From positions 62,001-126,000 of the IMG/VR virus record IMGVR_UViG_3300031857_000002: DNA of 64,000 nucleotides, one strand, 5' to 3'. The notes under the pieces are model-generated. The model saw only the letters and a list, made by a program, of their open reading frames with translations, was not told the origin of the DNA and searched no databases. The DNA is from a virus. The position numbers and the translations under genes are program-made. This document shows positions 33,092 to 41,644 of this stretch, in pieces; the first letter of the stretch is position 1, and each line of letters starts with the position of its first letter.

Positions 33092-33918
33092 CACAAGGCG
33101 TGCTAATATTTGCCTTTAACAACGAAGAAACAGACTACCTAGCCATGGCCGAGTGGTCAGCTCACAATGTGCGTCGCCATTTGAACTTGCCCACAAGTGT
33201 TGTTACCAATGCCAGATACACAGGCACAGCATTTGATCATGTGATACATGCTGATGCTGAGTCAGGTGGCACACGATACTTTGAAGACTACAACAGCACA
33301 GTGACCTGGCACAATGCCGGACGTGTTGACGCATACCGCCTGACACCCTATGATCAAACCATTGTGCTGGATGCAGACTATGTTGTGGCCAGTAACAACT
33401 TAAAACGTCTGATGAATGCAGACCAAGACTTCTTGTGTCATAGAATAGCATTTGATCTAGCAGGACAAACAGACATGCGTGGTCTGAACACATTTGGCCA
33501 GTATGACATGCCCATGTGGTGGGCCACAGTGATGATGTTTCGTCGATCAAACACAGCACAATACATATTTGACTCAATGCAAATGGTACGTGACAACTGG
33601 CAACACTACCGAGATTTATACAACATTGATCGTGCAACATATCGCAATGACTTTGCACTGAGTATTGCACTGGGTATTGTGAGTGGACACACCATGAAGG
33701 TGGACGAAATACCTTGGGCACTGCCCAGTGTCATGCCCAACACCAAGCTATCAAGAAATCTGGATGCAGATTCCTACATGATAGAATACACAGACATCGA
33801 GCAAAAGCTCAAGCGCATGGGATTTGAAGGCTTGGACTTTCATGCCATGGGCAAAAAACATCTAGGAGACATCGTTGAAACCGATCGCCGAACAAGGTTA
33901 TCTAATAGTAGCCATTAA
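33088..33918 (+). CDS. GT-A-like glycosyltransferase with DAD motif
   Basis: 276 residues. The N-terminus (GVLIFAFNNEETDYLAMAE) is a strand-turn-helix typical of nucleotide-sugar binding folds. At about residue 88-99, QTIVLDADYVV supplies a DxD motif for metal and sugar-nucleotide binding. FGQYDMPMWWATVMMFRRS follows, as the acceptor-side region of GT8-like phage enzymes. No membrane segment, so probably cytosolic. ATGA overlap with the upstream gene; the downstream gene, a related enzyme, overlaps its end by 44 bases. Donor and acceptor are unknown. Confidence 0.65.
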   Translation: MTQGVLIFAFNNEETDYLAMAEWSAHNVRRHLNLPTSVVTNARYTGTAFDHVIHADAESGGTRYFEDYNSTVTWHNAGRVDAYRLTPYDQTIVLDADYVVASNNLKRLMNADQDFLCHRIAFDLAGQTDMRGLNTFGQYDMPMWWATVMMFRRSNTAQYIFDSMQMVRDNWQHYRDLYNIDRATYRNDFALSIALGIVSGHTMKVDEIPWALPSVMPNTKLSRNLDADSYMIEYTDIEQKLKRMGFEGLDFHAMGKKHLGDIVETDRRTRLSNSSH

Positions 33919-34660
33919 CACACCTGATATCAACTATGTAGGTTGTGCAGAAACGCTGGCCAAGACCATCAAGTACTGGCATCCTGATGCTGAAATTTGT
34001 TTGTTGACCAATGCTACAGACGCCAGTAATCCGCCATTGTTTGACTATGTGCGAGAGTTTCCGTATCCGTTAGATATGACAAATCCCTGGGCCAACGACT
34101 GGCAAGTATTTAGAGCAACACCTTTCCGTGAAACAATCAAGTTGGAAGCAGACATGATGATCACCAGTGCAATTGATCACTGGTGGACCTTGTTACGCAA
34201 CCGTGATGTTGTTGTGTCAACAGGCTGTAGAGACTGGCGAGATCAACGTGCTGTGAGTAGACACTATAGAAAAGTATTTGATGCTAATGGGTTGCCTGAT
34301 GTGTACAATGCTATCACGTACTGGCGTCTTAGCGAAACAGCCAAGGAGTTCTTTGACACCGTTCGAAACATATTTGAAAACTGGCCTGAGTATCGCAAAC
34401 TCATAAAGTTTCCCGAAGATGTGCCCTCAACTGATCTAGTGTATGCCATGGCAGCCAACATTGTTGGTGCTGATCGGTGTACCATGCCATTTGCTAGTTA
34501 TCCGCAGATCGTACACATGAAACGGCACCATGCAGGCAGTCAAACTGAAGCATGGTTAAACGAGTTTGTGCTTGAGTACAAAAACTACATGGCTAGAATA
34601 AACACCATTGCACAGTGGGGTGCATTACACTACAGAGTCAAGGAGTGGACACATGACTGA
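33875..34660 (+). CDS. GT-A-like glycosyltransferase, paralogue with EAD motif
   Basis: 261 residues. It uses a TTG start at 33875, supported by AGGAG six bases upstream and by alignment with its neighbour (EQGYLIVAINTPDINYVGCA versus the GVLIFAFNN start). In place of the DAD of its paralogue it has IKLEADMMI (about 87-95), so the first Asp is Glu. CRDWRDQRAVSRHYRKVF and DVPSTDLVYAMAANIVGA follow. Probably a sugar transferase or a diverged partner of the preceding protein. The two genes look like an old tandem duplication. The overlap with the 34653 gene (ATGACTGA) indicates coupling. Confidence 0.6.
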   Translation: MKPIAEQGYLIVAINTPDINYVGCAETLAKTIKYWHPDAEICLLTNATDASNPPLFDYVREFPYPLDMTNPWANDWQVFRATPFRETIKLEADMMITSAIDHWWTLLRNRDVVVSTGCRDWRDQRAVSRHYRKVFDANGLPDVYNAITYWRLSETAKEFFDTVRNIFENWPEYRKLIKFPEDVPSTDLVYAMAANIVGADRCTMPFASYPQIVHMKRHHAGSQTEAWLNEFVLEYKNYMARINTIAQWGALHYRVKEWTHD

Positions 34661-34994
34661 TGAAGAATTTTGGCAAGCTCTAAGAGACATGCCCGAGCCC
34701 AAACCTGTTGATTATAGAATCTACTACAACGAACAAGGTGAGTTGTTATTCTACAGCATGGAAGATGTGCCAGGTACATACTTGACTATTGATGCAGAGA
34801 CCTTTTCCCGTAGTGCAACCAATGTAATTGTGCAAGATGGCCAGCTGTTTGAGATCATCAACGCAACTACAGCAAAACTAGAACACTCAGACACAGGTAC
34901 ACCTTGTGACCCCGATGATGTGTGCATTGTAGTACCTGAAACACAACAACACCAAAGATGGAGCAAACAAAGACATGGCCTTAAACCAAATTGA
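34653..34994 (+). CDS. hypothetical acidic protein (113 aa)
   Basis: An upstream in-frame GTG/TTG-type start at 34608 is possible, but the ATG at 34653 has AAGGAG at 34640-34645 and overlaps the previous stop as its neighbours do, so I prefer it. 113 residues, beginning MTDEEFWQALRDMPEPKP. The central part is beta-like (YRIYYNEQGELLFYSMEDVP) and the end basic (HQRWSKQRHG). No known motif. It lies between glycosyltransferase-like genes, which hints at a shared pathway but shows no function. Confidence 0.6.
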   Translation: MTDEEFWQALRDMPEPKPVDYRIYYNEQGELLFYSMEDVPGTYLTIDAETFSRSATNVIVQDGQLFEIINATTAKLEHSDTGTPCDPDDVCIVVPETQQHQRWSKQRHGLKPN

Positions 34995-35907
34995 TGTAGC
35001 AGACTTAGACTGCATTTACTTGACATATGATGAACCTGAGAAAGAAGAATTCTGGGTAAAAATACGCAACATGGTGCCTTGGGCCAAACGTGTGGACGGA
35101 GTCAAAGGCAGTGATGCCGCACACAAGGCAGCCGCTGCCGCTAGCGACACAGAACGTTTTATTCTTATTGACGGCGACAACATGCCGGATCCTGAGTTCT
35201 TCAATCAGACATTGACATTTCCCACAGCAGAATATGAACAAGCAGTATTTAGATGGAGAGCTCGTAATCACATCAACGGACTCATGTACGGCAATGGCGG
35301 CTTGAGCTCATGGACTAGAACGTTTGTGAACCGCATGCGCACACACGAAGCCACTGATGGACGCACAGAAACTGAAGTAGAGTTTTGTTTCGATCCGCTA
35401 TACTGGCCCATGTATGACTGCTACTCCACAACCTATCCCAATGGGTCGGCGTTTCATGCATGGCGTGCCGGTTTCCGAGAAGGTGTAAAGATGTGCCTAA
35501 ACAAAGGTGCCCGGCCCACAGTAGAAGACTTCAAAGAACAAGCGCACCGGAAGAATCTAGAGAACTTGACCATCTGGCACAACGTGGGCACAGATGTTGA
35601 ATACGGAGAGTGGGCCATAATGGGCGCACGCCAGGGCACATACATGACCATGCTCACAGGATGGGATCATCGAGACGTACAGAGTTTTGATGCACTAGCA
35701 GAGCTGTGGGAAACTGTAAAAAACAGTCAGCCCAGAATGATCAGCAATCAACTGGGACCTGAACTGGGCACACAACTGGATTTGCCCATGGCCATACTAG
35801 AAAGTGAACAAAGTGTTTTTTTCAAACGTCACTATCGTAGCAACTGGCACAATCAAGGCATAATGACACGCGAAATTGATGTTATCCGTCGACAGGAAGG
35901 ATGGTAA
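34975..35907 (+). CDS. phage glycosyltransferase-like protein (GT-A-type, DGD motif)
   Basis: 310 residues. N-terminal LDCIYLTYDEPEKEEFW and WAKRVDGVKG are the opening of a phage family of GT-A-like transferases; RFILIDGDNMPDPEFF (about 62-77) supplies the DxD-like site. Then RNHINGLMYGNGGLSSW and PNGSAFHAWRAGFREGVKM follow. The same order is found at the C-terminus of the repeat protein at 54337 (NGLVYGHQAM, WMAWRTAFREVLKLK), so the two are homologous. Cytosolic, soluble. A weak GGAG lies 13 bases before the ATG, which overlaps the previous gene by 20 bases. Confidence 0.6.
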   Translation: MALNQIDVADLDCIYLTYDEPEKEEFWVKIRNMVPWAKRVDGVKGSDAAHKAAAAASDTERFILIDGDNMPDPEFFNQTLTFPTAEYEQAVFRWRARNHINGLMYGNGGLSSWTRTFVNRMRTHEATDGRTETEVEFCFDPLYWPMYDCYSTTYPNGSAFHAWRAGFREGVKMCLNKGARPTVEDFKEQAHRKNLENLTIWHNVGTDVEYGEWAIMGARQGTYMTMLTGWDHRDVQSFDALAELWETVKNSQPRMISNQLGPELGTQLDLPMAILESEQSVFFKRHYRSNWHNQGIMTREIDVIRRQEGW

Positions 35908-36572
35908 TGCTAACTGTTTTTGAAAATACAGTAACCTCTGCTGAAATAGCAAATATGCAACAGCAGTTCAGTCACTTACATACCACTGTTAAATTTACTG
36001 ATACGTATCATATTACATCTCGTGAAGAAATACATGAACTTTATAACTCAAACGCAGAATCATTGATTCAACAACAACGTATTGACATACATACGCATCC
36101 GATTGCAGATGTTGTTAGGAATATAGTTAATAGGATTTTACCGTCGCCGTTGAATTTGTCAGTTCCTATACTTTTTTCAAGATCAGTTTATCCTATTGGA
36201 ATTCATATTGATTCAAACAAGAAAGAGCATAATGGACACACTCTAATGATTCCGTTGACGTTTGACACACGTATCAAGACACTAGTATGGAAAGAAACTG
36301 CTATTGATCCAATTGCACTGAATGAGATATTTTATCGTTTTCAACACAATATTAAATCGTTTACATTACAGCCAAAAATTTCTAACAGATTTGATTTAAG
36401 AAACTGTTGGCTAGGAACACCATCCATTGTGGATTTTTTAGAACTAGATGGAATAGCCGAATGGCAAGAAGGATCTATATTTAAATTTAATCGTCAACAA
36501 TTGCATGCCAGTAATAACTTCAAGGCATCTGTAGAGTTTAAAGATTACGTCTTGATACATAATAATGAATAA
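35907..36572 (+). CDS. 2-oxoglutarate/Fe(II) oxygenase-like protein
   Basis: About 221 residues from the ATG at 35907. An ATG at 35901 is in frame, but the Shine-Dalgarno AGGAAGG (35894-35900) would then touch it, so I favour 35907, in the TAATG of the previous stop. YPIGIHIDSNKKEHNGHT (about 100-117) gives the HxD pair. FNRQQLHASNNFKASVEFKD near the end supplies the distal His and a basic residue, the order expected for a double-stranded beta-helix dioxygenase. The gene is visibly more AT-rich than its neighbours, suggesting separate acquisition. Substrate unknown; hydroxylation of the material being glycosylated is possible. Confidence 0.55.
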   Translation: MLTVFENTVTSAEIANMQQQFSHLHTTVKFTDTYHITSREEIHELYNSNAESLIQQQRIDIHTHPIADVVRNIVNRILPSPLNLSVPILFSRSVYPIGIHIDSNKKEHNGHTLMIPLTFDTRIKTLVWKETAIDPIALNEIFYRFQHNIKSFTLQPKISNRFDLRNCWLGTPSIVDFLELDGIAEWQEGSIFKFNRQQLHASNNFKASVEFKDYVLIHNNE

Positions 36573-37944
36573 CAAGAGTAATTTTATGAGCTCAGCAGAG
36601 CAAATGAAAGAGGATTTAGGTTCTGCACTATGCCTTGCCAAATGGAAACAGGTCAGTTTGCACTTGCCCACAGGGCTCAACAACTCTTGTTACCATCCGC
36701 CGCTGCATCAGATCACTGCAGATGACTTGACACGTACAGGCGGCCTGCATAATACAGCACACAAGAAGGCACAACGTGTGATGATGATACAGGGCGAAAA
36801 ACCTGCTGAATGTCAGTACTGCTGGAACATGGAAAGCCTGGATAAACTAAGCGATAGACATTATCGTTCTGGTGAGCCCTGGGCTGCTGTGGATCTGGAT
36901 CGCATTAAAAACTCTACAGGCATGGAAGATGATGTTGTTCCCAGTTACGTAGAAGTCAACTTCAACCATGCTTGCAATCTAAAGTGTAGCTATTGCTCGC
37001 CGCAGTTTAGTAGCAGTTGGCAGGACGAAATAGAACGACTGGGTGCGTACCCTACATCAAAGCCGCACAATGCACCAGAGCACTTTATGGGCAACCGCAG
37101 ACCCATACCTGCACGTGAAGCCAATCCTTATGTGGATGCGTTTTGGGAATGGTGGCCCACACTATATCCACAGCTGGAACACTTTCGTATGACCGGAGGC
37201 GAACCGCTAATGGATCGGAATACCTATAGAGTGTTTGATTATGTGCTAGAGCACCCTAGTCCCAAGCTACACCTGAATGTCACAAGTAACTTTTCAGTAG
37301 AAGATGTGTTGTTTGAAAAGTACATGGGCTACGCTAAAAATCTATGTACACCCAACATAGAGCACTTCATGCAGTATGTTAGCCTGGACTCGGGCATTGC
37401 CACACAAGCAGAATACCTACGCCACGGCCTGGACTATGCTCGCATGAGTCGCAATGTTGAACGTTTCTTAACTGAAGTTCCTACTCGTAACAGCCTAACG
37501 TTTATTATCACAATGAACAATTTGAGTGTTACAGGCATGCAACCCATGCTGGAATGGATCTTAAACCTACGCAAGACGCACAGCAGTACATACCAACGTG
37601 TGTGGTTTGATACTCCTGTACTGCGTGAACCTGCGTGGCAGAGTCTACAAATCTTGCCCGAAAGCTACGTGGCGCAACTGGAACGTGCCAAAGACTATAT
37701 GCTGGCTAACTTGATCACAGATGCCAATCCCTTACACGGATTTAAAGATTATGAAGTACAACGGCTAGAACGTGACATTGCCTGGATGCGCGAAGGACAA
37801 TCACAAGATAATAACACAGCAAAGGCAGACTTCTATCGTTTCTTTGCGGAACACGACCGTCGTAGAGGCACGGACTTTTTGCGATCCTTTCCTGAAATGC
37901 GCTCCTGGTGGGCAGAATGCGAGTATCATGCTAGGACAGCATAA
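36565..37944 (+). CDS. radical SAM protein 1 (N-terminal Cys cluster type)
   Basis: 459 residues. CNLKCSYC at residues 137-144 is the canonical CX3CX2C [4Fe-4S]-SAM motif; MTGGEPLMD follows as the SAM-binding GGE. Before the core there is an accessory Cys region: ALCLAKWKQVS, NSCYHPPLH and ECQYCWNME. Such Cys-rich clusters usually lie after the core in SPASM/twitch enzymes, so this one is permuted. A C-terminal motif DRRRGTDFLRSFPEM recurs in the related proteins at 39030, 41641 and 48750. It overlaps both neighbours. Reaction unknown: C-H activation on a peptide or sugar is known for the superfamily. Confidence 0.85.
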   Translation: MNNKSNFMSSAEQMKEDLGSALCLAKWKQVSLHLPTGLNNSCYHPPLHQITADDLTRTGGLHNTAHKKAQRVMMIQGEKPAECQYCWNMESLDKLSDRHYRSGEPWAAVDLDRIKNSTGMEDDVVPSYVEVNFNHACNLKCSYCSPQFSSSWQDEIERLGAYPTSKPHNAPEHFMGNRRPIPAREANPYVDAFWEWWPTLYPQLEHFRMTGGEPLMDRNTYRVFDYVLEHPSPKLHLNVTSNFSVEDVLFEKYMGYAKNLCTPNIEHFMQYVSLDSGIATQAEYLRHGLDYARMSRNVERFLTEVPTRNSLTFIITMNNLSVTGMQPMLEWILNLRKTHSSTYQRVWFDTPVLREPAWQSLQILPESYVAQLERAKDYMLANLITDANPLHGFKDYEVQRLERDIAWMREGQSQDNNTAKADFYRFFAEHDRRRGTDFLRSFPEMRSWWAECEYHARTA

Positions 37945-39064
37945 GCTCATAATTGATGAGTGGGCAGAAGTAGTAGACTTGTTGGACCCATATGCCGACG
38001 GGGAATTCTGGACCTGGGCAGATGTTGACTTTGATCCCGCTTGTGTATACATTGTGGGCAGGGTTGTGCTTAAAGATAATTGGCAAGTGATAATAGACTT
38101 GGCCACACAATATCCTGGACGCATTGTGTTCTGTAATCCTGCTGAAGGGTCAGAAACCATCTTGTTACAACTCCGACGCCTGCGTATAGAACCACATGTG
38201 CGTGACGGCCGTATCTTGCTGTTGACATCCGGTGATCTAGAACCCGGGTGGAATCAGATGAGTACAGACTGTTACTTTACCAACATAGTGGACTACACAG
38301 AAAACCAGTCAGCACAGTCACAGGCAGCACTAGACTATAAACAACACAGACCCTACGAGTTTCTATTCTTAAATGGACGACTGCGTCCACATCGCAAAGC
38401 TCTAATAGACGGCCTGCGAGATCAACGGCTATTAGCAAACGCATTGTGGACCAATTTGGGCAGTCATGTAGAAATGGCATTTACTTCCCAACTAGAAACT
38501 CTTGCCACAGAACCCATACGTTTGCTGCCGCCTGAATATGAAATAGAACGTGCTCGTGATAAACTAGCACCCGAGCTATATGCCCGTGGTGGATTTATCA
38601 AACATGAACTGTTTAGCAACACCTGGGGCGATGCTATAGTTAACCCATGTTGCTACACAGACACCTGGTACAGTCTAGTAACAGAAACCATATTTGATTA
38701 CCCACATTCATTTAGAACAGAAAAAATCTACAAGCCCATTTTGATGGCACATCCATTTGTGGTCGCTGCCAACTCTGGCTACTTACGAGACTTGCGTAAC
38801 GCAGGATTTCAGACGTTTGATAGCATAATAGATGAACGCTACGACCAAATTGATTGCCCGCACACACGAATACAGCGTATAATAGAAACAGTGCGGTCGA
38901 TCAGTTGTGGCGGCGCTGAACATTTCTGGGAGGCCTCACGTGACATCTGTAAATACAATCAACAACATCTTGTGGAGTACAATCGCAAACAGCGTACCCT
39001 GCTCCCACAACAATTAGAGCAATTTTTAAATGAACGATCTAGAATTCCGTCAACAACATCTTGA
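37928..39064 (+). CDS. glycosyltransferase/exostosin-like protein with EKxxKPI module
   Basis: The frame is open from 37772, but that part lies inside the preceding radical SAM gene; the ATG at 37928 is the likely start (378 residues). YEFLFLNGRLRPHRKALIDG (about 140-159) opens the second half. The C-terminus has SFRTEKIYKPILMAHPFVV, LRDLRNAGFQTFDSIIDERY and a helical end. The same C-terminal module occurs in the proteins at 52094 and 53232, giving three paralogues. The family is found in phages beside sugar genes and resembles GT-B-type transferases. No DxD is needed for such a fold. The specific donor is unknown. The stop overlaps the next gene by 35 bases. Confidence 0.6.
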   Translation: MLGQHKLIIDEWAEVVDLLDPYADGEFWTWADVDFDPACVYIVGRVVLKDNWQVIIDLATQYPGRIVFCNPAEGSETILLQLRRLRIEPHVRDGRILLLTSGDLEPGWNQMSTDCYFTNIVDYTENQSAQSQAALDYKQHRPYEFLFLNGRLRPHRKALIDGLRDQRLLANALWTNLGSHVEMAFTSQLETLATEPIRLLPPEYEIERARDKLAPELYARGGFIKHELFSNTWGDAIVNPCCYTDTWYSLVTETIFDYPHSFRTEKIYKPILMAHPFVVAANSGYLRDLRNAGFQTFDSIIDERYDQIDCPHTRIQRIIETVRSISCGGAEHFWEASRDICKYNQQHLVEYNRKQRTLLPQQLEQFLNERSRIPSTTS

Positions 39065-40358
39065 CACCAAGTCAGCTAGTTTTTGCGCAGCCAAATGGTA
39101 CAATGCCACAATATGGCTGGGATCGGGACAGACCACAAGTTGCCATCACCCGCCAGCACATCATGTGACTGAAAAAGAAGTAATTATTAATCCTGCTGCC
39201 TTGCACAACACCAAGCAAAAACGTGATGATCGTGCAAAAATGCTGTCAGGTGAACGTCCAGCAGGTTGTGAATACTGCTGGAAGATTGAAGACATGGGCC
39301 GTGATGCTATTAGCGACCGTGTGTATAAATCACGAATATATCCTATAGAATCATTAAATGAAGCATTTGCTACTCCTGTACATGAAGATGTCAACCTACG
39401 CACCTTGGAAATTGCTTTTGATCGCACTTGCCAGCTTGCTTGCAGTTATTGTAACCCTGCATTTTCAAGCACTTGGGTCAATGATATCAAACGACACGGA
39501 CCTTATATTAAGCTGGAGTCAGATGGTCGCAACCACTTTACTCATGAGCATAATAGTGCTCAACTTTATAAATTCGGTGAGGATAATCCTTACGTCAACG
39601 CCTTCTTTGAATGGTGGGAAACAGACCTCCATCGAACCTTACAAGAACTAAGAATCACAGGCGGCGAGCCCTTGATGTCAGGTTATACTTGGAAGCTGAT
39701 AGACTGGTTCAAATTGAACCAAGGCAAGTCCAATACAAAACTAGCTATTAACTCAAATTTGAGTTTTGAAACTGAAAAGCTCACTGAGTTCATTGACGCC
39801 ATCCGTCCACTTCCGCATGTGGAACTGTACACCTCAATGGAAGCAGTAGGACGCCAGGCCGAATACATACGTGATGGTCTAGACTATGCACAATGGCTGA
39901 CCAACATGCACACGCTGTTAAGCAGTAACACAGTAAAAGCAGTTCATGTGATGTGTACAATCAATGCACTATGCTTGACCACCCTGCCTGAACTACTGGA
40001 TCAGTTGTTGGAAATGAAGCGCACATACGGGCGCGAGCGTGTGAACTTTACATTAAATATATTACGATTCCCTAGCTTTCAATCAGCACTAGTATTACCC
40101 AATGAACTACGCAATCAATTCCGGGACAACTTACAAGCCTGGGCAAACGCCAACAAAAATGATCCTGTGTTGCACGAGCACGAAATCAATCATACACAAC
40201 GTCTAATAGACTATTTGGATGTGGTCAAAACACCGCATTCAGACACATTTGAAATGCCCAAGTTGCATAATGATTTCCGTGAATTTTACACACAGTACGA
40301 TTCTCGTAGAAATCACAACTTTGCAACGACATTTCCTGAATTAAAGAAATTGCTATGA
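39030..40358 (+). CDS. radical SAM protein 2 (N-terminal Cys cluster type)
   Basis: 442 residues. CQLACSYC at 134-141 is the cluster motif, with ITGGEPLMSG as the GGE segment. The N-terminal accessory region contains SFCAAKWYNATIW, TTSCHHPPAHH and GCEYCWKIED, aligning with radical SAM protein 1. The end has DSRRNHNFATTFPELKK, again the shared C-terminal signature. It overlaps the glycosyltransferase-like gene upstream and the next radical SAM gene (ATGA). Its closest relative in the window is the protein at 36565, so at least one duplication has happened inside the cluster. Confidence 0.85.
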   Translation: MNDLEFRQQHLDTKSASFCAAKWYNATIWLGSGQTTSCHHPPAHHVTEKEVIINPAALHNTKQKRDDRAKMLSGERPAGCEYCWKIEDMGRDAISDRVYKSRIYPIESLNEAFATPVHEDVNLRTLEIAFDRTCQLACSYCNPAFSSTWVNDIKRHGPYIKLESDGRNHFTHEHNSAQLYKFGEDNPYVNAFFEWWETDLHRTLQELRITGGEPLMSGYTWKLIDWFKLNQGKSNTKLAINSNLSFETEKLTEFIDAIRPLPHVELYTSMEAVGRQAEYIRDGLDYAQWLTNMHTLLSSNTVKAVHVMCTINALCLTTLPELLDQLLEMKRTYGRERVNFTLNILRFPSFQSALVLPNELRNQFRDNLQAWANANKNDPVLHEHEINHTQRLIDYLDVVKTPHSDTFEMPKLHNDFREFYTQYDSRRNHNFATTFPELKKLL

Positions 40359-41644
40359 CACAATACAAATACAACAGCAGTGATCTAGTTCGCGGCAATA
40401 TGTCAGAATTAACTGAACGTGAGCATTTTCTTTTAACAGAATCTAAAACATTCTGCATTTATCCTTGGATTCATTTACATGCTTATCCCACAGGCGAAGC
40501 ATATCCTTGCTGTCATGCTGAAATGGGTGTGGGACAAATTGGTAATTGCCGTACAAACACATTAAAAGAAATATGGAATAGTCCTGCACAAAAGAAACTA
40601 CGCACAGACATGCTGTCAGAAACACCCAATGCTGCCTGTGGACGTTGTTACGAACAGGAAAAGTCTGGCTTCTTTACAGGGCGCCAGAGTGCAAACAAAC
40701 ATCATGGGCATCATGTGGACCGTGTGCATTCTACAGATAGCACAGGGCAAGTTGATCAATTTGAAATGACCTATTGGGATATCCGTTTCTCAAACCTATG
40801 CAATTTAAAGTGCCGTAGTTGTGGGCATATCTTTAGTTCACAGTGGTATCAAGATCAAGCAAAATTAGCCGGCGGCGACTGGAAAGATCGCAACACAGTA
40901 CTAAACTACGCAGGCCGTACAGAAACCGACATGTGGGAACAACTAGAGCCCCATTTAGACTATGTAGAACAGATCTACTTTGCTGGTGGCGAACCCTTGT
41001 TGATGGAAGAACACTATCATATTCTTGATGAATTGGTCAAGCGCGGCCGCTTTGATGTGCGACTGATATACAACACCAACTTCACGCACACAGACCTTAA
41101 AGGGCGCAGTGTGTTTGAATACTGGAAACAATTTAAATCAGTTGCTGTAGGTGCCAGTCTGGATGCACACGGAGCACCAGCAGAGTACATACGCAAAGGC
41201 ACAGTATGGCGAGACGTAATAAAGAACCGTCATGACATGTTGCGCATTTGTCCCCAAGTGGACTTTTACATTTCGCCCACACTCAGCATATTAAATGCAC
41301 GACACTTGCCTGGATTCCATCGTGAATGGGTTGCTGCCGGACTGCTACGCCCACAGGATCTAAACGTAAACATCCTACAAGACCCTGCGTATTTGCGCAT
41401 AGACATTGCGCCGCCTGAATACAAAGCAGAACTAATCCAACTGTATCAACAGCATATTTTGTGGTTGCAAGGCCAAGACCCCTTGGGCCGTGCTACACAA
41501 GGATTTGAATCAGCTATCAACTATCTGCAGGCCACTGATAACTCGCATCTAATACCTAAATTCTGGGCCAAAACCCATGAACTAGATGCAATTAGAAAAG
41601 AAAACATCCTGGAGGTTATTCCTGAATTGGCAGCATTAAAATGA
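40355..41644 (+). CDS. radical SAM protein 3 (SPASM-like domain placed N-terminally)
   Basis: 429 residues. Residues about 33-102 read like a SPASM/twitch domain: TFCIYPWIHLHAYPTGEAYP followed by CC, then IGNCRTNTLKEIWNS and CGRCYEQE. The radical SAM core comes after it: CNLKCRSC at 149-156 and FAGGEPLLMEEH. In ordinary SPASM enzymes (for example anaerobic sulfatase maturases or peptide-modifying enzymes) the order is core then SPASM, so this is reversed. Both the auxiliary and the SAM cluster ligands are intact. Coupled by ATGA to genes on both sides. The substrate is not visible. Confidence 0.85.
   Translation: MTQYKYNSSDLVRGNMSELTEREHFLLTESKTFCIYPWIHLHAYPTGEAYPCCHAEMGVGQIGNCRTNTLKEIWNSPAQKKLRTDMLSETPNAACGRCYEQEKSGFFTGRQSANKHHGHHVDRVHSTDSTGQVDQFEMTYWDIRFSNLCNLKCRSCGHIFSSQWYQDQAKLAGGDWKDRNTVLNYAGRTETDMWEQLEPHLDYVEQIYFAGGEPLLMEEHYHILDELVKRGRFDVRLIYNTNFTHTDLKGRSVFEYWKQFKSVAVGASLDAHGAPAEYIRKGTVWRDVIKNRHDMLRICPQVDFYISPTLSILNARHLPGFHREWVAAGLLRPQDLNVNILQDPAYLRIDIAPPEYKAELIQLYQQHILWLQGQDPLGRATQGFESAINYLQATDNSHLIPKFWAKTHELDAIRKENILEVIPELAALK

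Noticed and set aside
37772-37927. N-terminal extension of the 37928 glycosyltransferase-like protein
   Set aside because: The extra 52 residues lie wholly inside the preceding radical SAM gene and do not resemble the paralogues; an ATG at 37928 gives the usual short overlap.
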